Positions 58,319 through 64,000 of a stretch of 64,000 nucleotides of DNA are shown piece by piece; the first letter of the stretch is position 1; every line of letters begins with the position of its first letter. The stretch lies in contig VSDK01007059.1 of NCBI GenBank assembly GCA_009767595.1, positions 308,544 to 372,543 on the forward strand. Reading direction: 5' to 3'. Both the position numbers and the translations under genes were made by a program. Source of the DNA: Symbiodinium kawagutii. Lineage: Eukaryota; Sar; Dinophyceae; Suessiales; Symbiodiniaceae. The notes under the pieces were generated by a model. It was not told where the DNA came from, did not search any database, and was given only the letters and a program-made list of their open reading frames with translations.

Positions 58319-58907
58319 AGATACTGAGGATTGTTTCGGCGGTACTGGTTTTTAACATGTTTAAAGATGCGGAGGGTCCACAAACAGGGCGCGGGGCTTC
58401 CAAGGTTAGCACGGGCTGTGCTGTCAAACTGTGTGGATCAGTGGAAAATGGATAGCGGAACAGCATAAATTTGCCCATGATGCTGGTCCAACTCCTCAAA
58501 TTCTGACCGCAATCCACAGTGCCTCGCCATCCAAGGATATCAGCATCACAGAAGTATCCGTGCTCTCGCCCTGCTACCTTGGATGAATATGCAGCAGCAC
58601 CCTCAGTGGCCATGTCAAGTTCGATCTGGTTCAACAGCTGGGAAAAGCAGATACATTGGAAAATTATGTTGTGGTAAAGTGCTCTCAAGGCAGAAGAAAG
58701 ACTCAATATGCCTCAAATATCCACAGGTTCACCTCAACCCAGTTTTTGCGATTTTTTTCAAGCTGGTTCAGCATGCAATGAGACTGGAATCCTCTCAACT
58801 TGTCCATGGCATTGAGGAGCGCTGTATTTTGGGTCTACCTGAGAGAAACAACTGCGGTCGCGACGTTGTTTTTGTGGGCCCCGGAGCCACGGGCTGCGGC
58901 TCGGTAG

Positions 58908-59066
58908 CACCGATGGTGCTGGCTGGTATTCCGTCCTTTCAACCGCTTGGTTTTCGAAGCCTCACAGGTCGATGTCATGGATGTCATGGTAGGTTTTGCC
59001 AAGAAGATGTTTGCAGATGTCTTTGGGGTGTTGATGTTCAGCAGTGCAATCACTTCCGGCCAATGA
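58908..59066 (+). CDS. Terminal exon inside a longer open frame
   Basis: After CTCGGTAG, 52 codons read RWCWLVFRPFNRLVFEASQV and DVMVGFAKKMFADVFGVLMF, ending at a TGA. A 218-codon ATG frame (58583-59239) overlaps in another phase and is the longest nearby frame; its Cys-rich centre looks less natural, but it cannot be excluded as the real coding frame. Confidence 0.35.
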   Translation, partial: HRWCWLVFRPFNRLVFEASQVDVMDVMVGFAKKMFADVFGVLMFSSAITSGQ

Positions 59067-59383
59067 TTTTCAGCTTAGCCTGCCTAGGTGAGCTTTTTCA
59101 TACCAACACCCTAGGACTGCCAGATGACTGGGGCAAGGAAAGATGCAGAGCTAAGTCTGTTTGCGGGACTAGCTACGACGTTTGGCCAATGAATGTAAAT
59201 AGCATTCAACCTGTGCATTTGTGTGTTTGCAGGGTTTGACTTGTGGCCGTCCGTTACCTCCTGCGATTTCCGTCGCAGGAGTTCAAAAGGCTGTTGTGTC
59301 GCCACACGACATGTTCCTTGTCTTTGTTTATTGATTTTGCTTGTATACATTGAATTGAATTGATATTTTTATTTGTGTAAAAT

Positions 59384-59411
59384 CATCATCATCATTTTCT
59401 TCATCTTCATC

Positions 59412-59471
<60 letters not shown>

Positions 59472-59500
59472 TTCATCTTCATCTTCATCTTCATCATCAT

Positions 59501-59549
<49 letters not shown>

Positions 59550-59584
59550 TTCATCTTCATCTTCATCTTCATCATCATCTCATC
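59384..59584. repeat. (CAT/CTT)n microsatellite
   Basis: About 200 bp of CAT triplets broken by CTT-CAT runs, in three similar sub-blocks. This is the third long ATC-type triplet array in the window. Confidence 0.92.
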
Positions 59585-59792
59585 ATTGCAATCCATGTTT
59601 CTTTGGCAGATGGCCGTGTCTTGAATTGACAAGTAACATTTTGCAGGAGCAAGAAATTAAGGAGCAAGAAAGCAATTGATTGAGCATGCTTCCATCGACC
59701 TTGTTCTAGTCACCAATCATTTTCAAAATCGGACAAGTAGGAGGGAATTCCAAGTGTGCATGTGCATCAGTGGTGGGATTTCGCAAATCCAG

Positions 59793-60394
59793 CACCTAAT
59801 TCACAGATTGTATCCGAACCAAATGACAGAAGAGGGGCTGGCGAATAACTTGGAAATTGGGTTCTTGTCACATTCAAGAGGTGTGTTTTGTTGGTCTGAT
59901 GCCGTGGTGTTCCTGGTTGGCAGCCTTCAGTGCTGCACAAGTTTTGGCCAAGCAAGTCAATAGCAGGAGTGCTGCCCACGAGCAAGCACACTTAATATGG
60001 TTTGTTAATGTTTGTTACCTTTCAAATGAGCACATGTTTGTGCATAGTTATTCAAGACAAGGCCCAGTGCATAGCTGCATTGCCACACAGTACATCAAAT
60101 ATCAAAGTCCCAGGGAAAATTTGCATGGCCAAGTGTCCACACTTGGGCGTTGGCAGCTCAGGTTTGACGGCACTTGGGGAAATGCATCCTTGTACGGTCG
60201 CAAGTGCAGCTCGGCTACCTGAAAGTGTTTTTCTGAGCAATCTATTTGAAGAGTTCCTCGCGGCTGAGGCATTTTGTGTGTCTATCCAGTGCAGCGACTG
60301 AAGAAGCAGCAAAGTTTGATGCAGTTTGGCTTGGCCCGACGAACTGTGGGAAAGTTGGGAGCACCCAGGAGATTCGGGGGAGACTTTCGAAGCG
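59793..60394 (+). CDS. Exons of an unknown gene
   Basis: 59793-59880 (donor AGAG|GTGTGT) reads RLYPNQMTEEGLANNLEIGF. An exon from 59931 (acceptor CCTTCAG) continues in phase with LHKFWPSKSIAGVLPTSKHT. 60290-60394 (acceptor CTATCCAG, donor GCG|GTAGCG) reads EAAKFDAVWLGPTNCGKVGS. A longer alternative frame (60274-60474, RRTVGKLGAPRRFGGDFRSG) overlaps the last one. Not recognised. Confidence 0.35.
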
Positions 60395-60578
60395 GTAGCG
60401 AGGCACAAAATGTGTGGCGTTTGCTCCATCTACATCCATCCACTATGTGCCCGGAATTCGATATCAAAAGCTAGAGGACAAGAGGACAAGAAGATACATT
60501 TTGTGTTTTTATTCAGCCTGACTTCCAACAGATTTGCTCACCATGAAATACTGTACTTGTCTTCGCAATTTCACAACT

Positions 60579-60612
<34 letters not shown>

Positions 60613-60743
60613 TTATTTACTTATGTATTTGTTTATTTATTTATTTATTATACTGTATTCAATCTTTCGATATCTATCGACTGTTATGATTATGTTGGTA
60701 AAGAGTTTATGTCAACATTTTGGTTTTCCTGTGCACTGTCCAG

Positions 60744-60896
60744 GTCAGGGCGCCTGCGGCGAGCAGGAAGCCTGGCCTCTCTGACCGACCAAACGCAGTG
60801 GACCACGAGCAATTTCGGGTCTTCCACCAATCAGGTGGCCAAGTCCAGGGCAGAAGACCTCCTAAGCTGGTTTTATGTGGTTCTACCATGAGATAG
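60744..60896 (+). CDS. Terminal exon, unknown
   Basis: Acceptor CACTGTCCAG, 50 codons in phase 0: RKPGLSDRPNAVDHEQFRVF, HQSGGQVQGRRPPKLVLCGS, ending TMR and TAG. It would close the gene represented by exons at 59.8-60.4 kb. A CA/TA-rich microsatellite (about 60579-60650) lies in the preceding intron. Confidence 0.4.
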   Translation, partial: VRAPAASRKPGLSDRPNAVDHEQFRVFHQSGGQVQGRRPPKLVLCGSTMR

Positions 60897-60966
60897 AGAG
60901 GGTTTCATGAGGTTTTCACATGTTTTCACTCCTAAGCTGCGACATTTTTGACCTCAGAAACTTCAG

Positions 60967-61405
60967 CGACATGTTACAACATATGTTGGTTGCACACCCA
61001 AGCCTTCAGCAAAGCGGGATTTGTTTGTCCACATGGATCCTGATGGATTCCTGTTTGATCGCGTGCGTGGAAAGTGGACTAGAGCTCAGCATGGCTTTGA
61101 GGCTCTTCCAGGGTATGCAACCCTTTTGTCCACGCATGTTCTTCCGAGATGTGTTTGCTCGAGCACACCTTTCAGAAACCTGACATAGGTGTGCAGGGTA
61201 GCAGCAATGTCGGATCACACGGCCTCAAAGGGCTCTGATTCAAGCAGGGGCAGCAGCCAGCAGAGCAAAGAGAGCAAAGAGAGCAAAGAAGAAAAAGATG
61301 ATGAATACGGCGAAAGTCACGAATTGACAACGCAAGAGCAGGCAGAGATGGCTCAGGGAGCGGTGGAAGGATCCGCACATTTAGGAAGTCATTGCAGCAC
61401 GGAAG
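60967..61405 (+). CDS. Two-exon piece, acidic Ser/Lys/Glu-rich protein
   Basis: 60967-61112 (acceptor AACTTCAG, donor GG|GTATGC) reads KRDLFVHMDPDGFLFDRVRG then KWTRAQHGFEALPG. It joins in phase to 61197-61405 (acceptor GTGTGCAG, donor GAAG|GTTTGC), which contains a KES triplet repeat (SKESKESKEEKDDEYGE) and HELTTQEQAEMAQGAVEGSA. The second part looks disordered. A later exon near 61590 (VQFCKYCEIPIKL, donor TT|GTAACT) has a C-x2-C pair. No family recognised. Confidence 0.45.
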
Positions 61406-62347
61406 GTTTGCAGACAAGGTGACAAGAGTAATTGTTTTCATGGTTTGGGGCAGTTTGGGATCACTGGAGACCGAAATCGTAGTGTTCCAAGATGTTGTGA
61501 CTTGTGAATGGGTTGGATCCGAACAGCGAAGCGCATGAACATACATTGGGATGCCAGGTGAAATTAGAACCTGCTCATGCCTTTCAGAAAGTCCAGTTTT
61601 GCAAGTATTGTGAAATACCGATCAAATTGTAACTGTAAAGGTTTTCCCTGCCATTGGTGGTTTGCAGCAGCCAGATTGCCATCTTTCAGCAATGTTTGGT
61701 AACAAGCCAACTTCATGGCTGGTGGAGCCTACTAAGATGATTGAGAGTCAATTTTGAACGATAGGTAATATGACTGTAATAAATGTACGTGTTTGACTTC
61801 GTTCCAGCGAACTAGGCTTCTGGTGGGGCCCAAGTCACATTTGCTTATATGACATGGTTTTTCAAAACTTAGCCACAACATGTGTTTTCTGACAGTTGTT
61901 TTCCTCGATGGTTTGTGAGCCTGAAGCTGGCGATCCAAATCCAGAATCTTGATTCAGATTAGTTAACACTTTGTGCACCTGACATTTGGGCTTTATTTTA
62001 GGCAGTGCTTACTGGCCACATTCGTCCACATGCGACATGTGGAAAGATGTGAAAAGTGTGAAAAGTAATGAAATACATTTTTAGAGATTCAGTTGGTAAC
62101 AGATGTTGATTAATTAATCAAAGATGGTCGCAGTAATCTGTCCTTCCCACTCCCAGACTTGCGCCCGTCAGGGCCCCTAGGCAGAACTAAGCCCAGAGGG
62201 AGGGAGAGAGAGAGAGAGAGCATTGGCGAAGTCAGCACCACCAAGTGCAGAGAAAATGGCACGGGCTTTAGATGATAAAGTTTGCACCAAAGCACTAAAT
62301 ATTAAGTTTGTTTTTTTTCTACGTTTGAATTTAGAGATCGAGAATCC

Positions 62348-62704
62348 ATGAATTACATTGAATTATCCTCATCCTCCTGCACGAAGTTAGATCAAATTTC
62401 AGATGATCCATTCTCCCCAATTCTCCCAAATTCTCTTGTCAGTCTTGGTGGTAGAGGTTTCGAGGTTCAGCCAGTTTCAGCATGTCAGGCAAACCGCGAG
62501 CAACTGATGGACGAGTTGTGGGAAACCTCTGGCCTTGAAGCCTTGAAACATGGTGATGCAAGATGTCCAAACATTCTTAACAGTCTGATGACATCCAGAA
62601 GCTGCATAGTCTATGCCAGAAATGGGCCACTCCTTGGATCAAAGATGGTCAAAGAATGTAAGGATCACCTGATCAATGCATTGATTCACACTGAATTCAT
62701 TTAG
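62348..62704 (+). CDS. 118-codon ATG frame, unknown
   Basis: ATG at 62348; reads VSLGGRGFEVQPVSACQANR, EQLMDELWETSGLEALKHGD and SKMVKECKDHLINALIHTEF, stop TAG. Natural composition throughout with no simple repeat. It may be a single large exon or a small intronless gene. Confidence 0.42.
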   Translation: MNYIELSSSSCTKLDQISDDPFSPILPNSLVSLGGRGFEVQPVSACQANREQLMDELWETSGLEALKHGDARCPNILNSLMTSRSCIVYARNGPLLGSKMVKECKDHLINALIHTEFI

Positions 62705-62759
62705 TGAAAATCGATTAGGTGATGAGGTGCATTCCTCTCAAGGTTGTGCTCCCTCTTAG

Positions 62760-62835
62760 GAAGGCCATGGACGACAGCTCCCTCTCAGCGGTGGAATTTC
62801 CTCAGGACATTGTGCAGGCAATCCAGGCGGGATGA
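62760..62835 (+). CDS. Short terminal exon, unknown
   Basis: Acceptor GCTCCCTCTTAG, then KAMDDSSLSAVEFPQDIVQA and a TGA. Short but with a very good splice signal. Confidence 0.35.
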
Positions 62836-62986
62836 CAAAATTTGAGTACTACATTGTTGAACTACTCAGGGAATACAATGTGATCAACGGGCGGGTTCAT
62901 GCCCAGGCAGCACAACTACTTAGAAATAGCTCTACAGATTGTTAAAAAGAAAGGCAGACGAAGGTAGATACAGCAAATGTATCTAG

Positions 62987-63960
62987 ATGTGTAACTTGCC
63001 ATGCCCGATGCATCCAGAGGATTCCGTTTCCCCGTCACAGAGAGATGCCAGGAGTGTTGAGAGCGGAAACAGACTTAATGACATCAAGAGTAACACGTGC
63101 TTGGCCTTGCTTGGTCTCCAGCTAGTCATAGCTAGTGCTTGTTGGAGGCTGTTTGGAACAACAGCCTTGAAGAGTGGGGCTCTCGCGAGGCAATTGGAGA
63201 AGCTTGTTCAGCGACTGCTGGGGGACCCTCATTCCCCATCATTCTCCCCTATCCACGGTGATTTGGCCCCTGTGTGGTCTGTGGCTTGTGGCCGTCGCAA
63301 GCCATAAGGAGAATTTCTTTACGGTGCTTTTTGATGCTGCCCCGAGCTTGCAAATCATGTTCAAAAGTCCAAAGGCAGTCACTGCAATGCGTTTCTTGGA
63401 CGAGTTGATGGAGCCAAGTGAGGTTGAAATTAAACAGAGGGAAAAGGTATGAAAAGTGCTAGGTCCGCATCCATGCATTAAGTGCGTGTTGCACCAGAAA
63501 CGAAACAACAACCCATATGTTTCAGAAGCAGGAAAACAAAGATGGTAAAGTGCCGGGCACTTGTCAAGCTTCCCAAACTTGCGATTTGATGGGTTGGAGT
63601 TGCAGTTTCTGCACGCGGAGCTTTAGGTTGAGCTTGTTGAAAGAGAAAAAGAGGAGCGCGGATGTTAGCAGCTACCGCGCTGAGGTTTCATGGCAGGACT
63701 TGGTGATATGATTGCGGTAGTCGGAAAGCCGACACTCTTGCGCAAGGAGGTGGAGGCTGGCTGTGAACTTCCACAGAAACTCACAAAACCAAAGCACCAA
63801 AGGGTTGACTTTGCTGAGTTGCCACTGAATGCCCGATTGAATGCCATTGACTCAGTTTCAAGTTGCACTTTGAAGTCAGCGATCGAGCATCAGGTCAGAG
63901 TGACAACATGTGACAACGGTTGTTTATATGTTTTTATCCTCAAGATTCCTCAACCTCATC
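62987..63960 (+). CDS. Globin-like dinoflagellate protein, partial
   Basis: About 63296-63450 reads ENFFTVLFDAAPSLQIMFKS then KAVTAMRFLDELMEPSE and reaches donor AAG|GTATGA. The phrase LFxAAPSLQxxFKxPxAVxAMRF matches a helical module I recall in many dinoflagellate proteins and which is often labelled globin-like; this is memory, not a search. An ATG frame at 62987-63307 (SGALARQLEKLVQRLLGD) may supply the preceding helices in another phase. A further frame from about 63690 reads IAVVGKPTLLRKEVEAGCEL and ends near a donor CAG|GTCAGA at 63893. The gene continues beyond the window. Confidence 0.35.
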
Positions 63961-64000
63961 CATTCTGAGATGCCTAGGGATGCCAAGTCTTCGTAGCTGT

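Noticed and set aside
58583..59239. 218-codon + strand ATG frame
   Set aside because: Long, but its Cys-rich centre is unnatural and a better terminal exon (58908-59066) lies in another phase. Not fully excluded.

Overview
The window looks like nuclear DNA of a dinoflagellate, most likely Symbiodiniaceae-like. Evidence: almost no long open frames, many short exons of 35-230 nt, introns ending in AG (often AG|G), and 5' splice sites that are GT but also GC and GA. Every exon chain I could support lies on the + strand, as expected for dinoflagellate unidirectional gene clusters. A large exon carries a PDZ-like plus SH3-like domain pair that I recall as common in this group. All gene models were built by eye from frame, codon phase and splice signals; family names come from motifs I recognise, not from searches.

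Layout. 1-1141: 3' part of a J-domain (DnaJ) gene. 1.8-4.2 kb: weak exon candidates. 4.2-5.9 kb: nothing convincing. 5.9-13.0 kb: a multi-exon gene or genes ending in a coiled-coil and acidic C-terminus, with a repeat-rich block with inverted ends (6680-7335) and a long intronic TGA repeat. 13.8-16.1 kb: a well phased gene of unknown function. 16.9-21.2 kb: two or three more unknown genes. 22.0-24.5 kb: a large PDZ-like/SH3-like membrane-anchored protein. 24.4-25.9 kb: degenerate repeats and a minus-strand frame broken by one stop. 26.2-30.6 kb: a HAD-fold gene with DVDGVLN and SSSWR motifs. 30.8-33.3 kb: a second HAD-fold gene of FCP1/NIF-phosphatase type.

36.6-47.6 kb: the best model, a SulP/SLC26 anion transporter with membrane exons and a STAS domain. 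An intron of about 2.4 kb inside it holds a 40-bp tandem repeat, an assembly gap, a 24-bp satellite and telomere-like repeats. 48.7-64 kb: a series of smaller unknown genes with several clear terminal exons, long CAT and CAA/CAG repeats, and at the right edge an exon resembling a dinoflagellate globin-like module.

No operon logic applies. The two neighbouring HAD-fold genes are the only functional grouping visible. No rRNA, tRNA, CRISPR array or intact transposon was found. Two assembly gaps are present (10565-10574 and 44138-44895).
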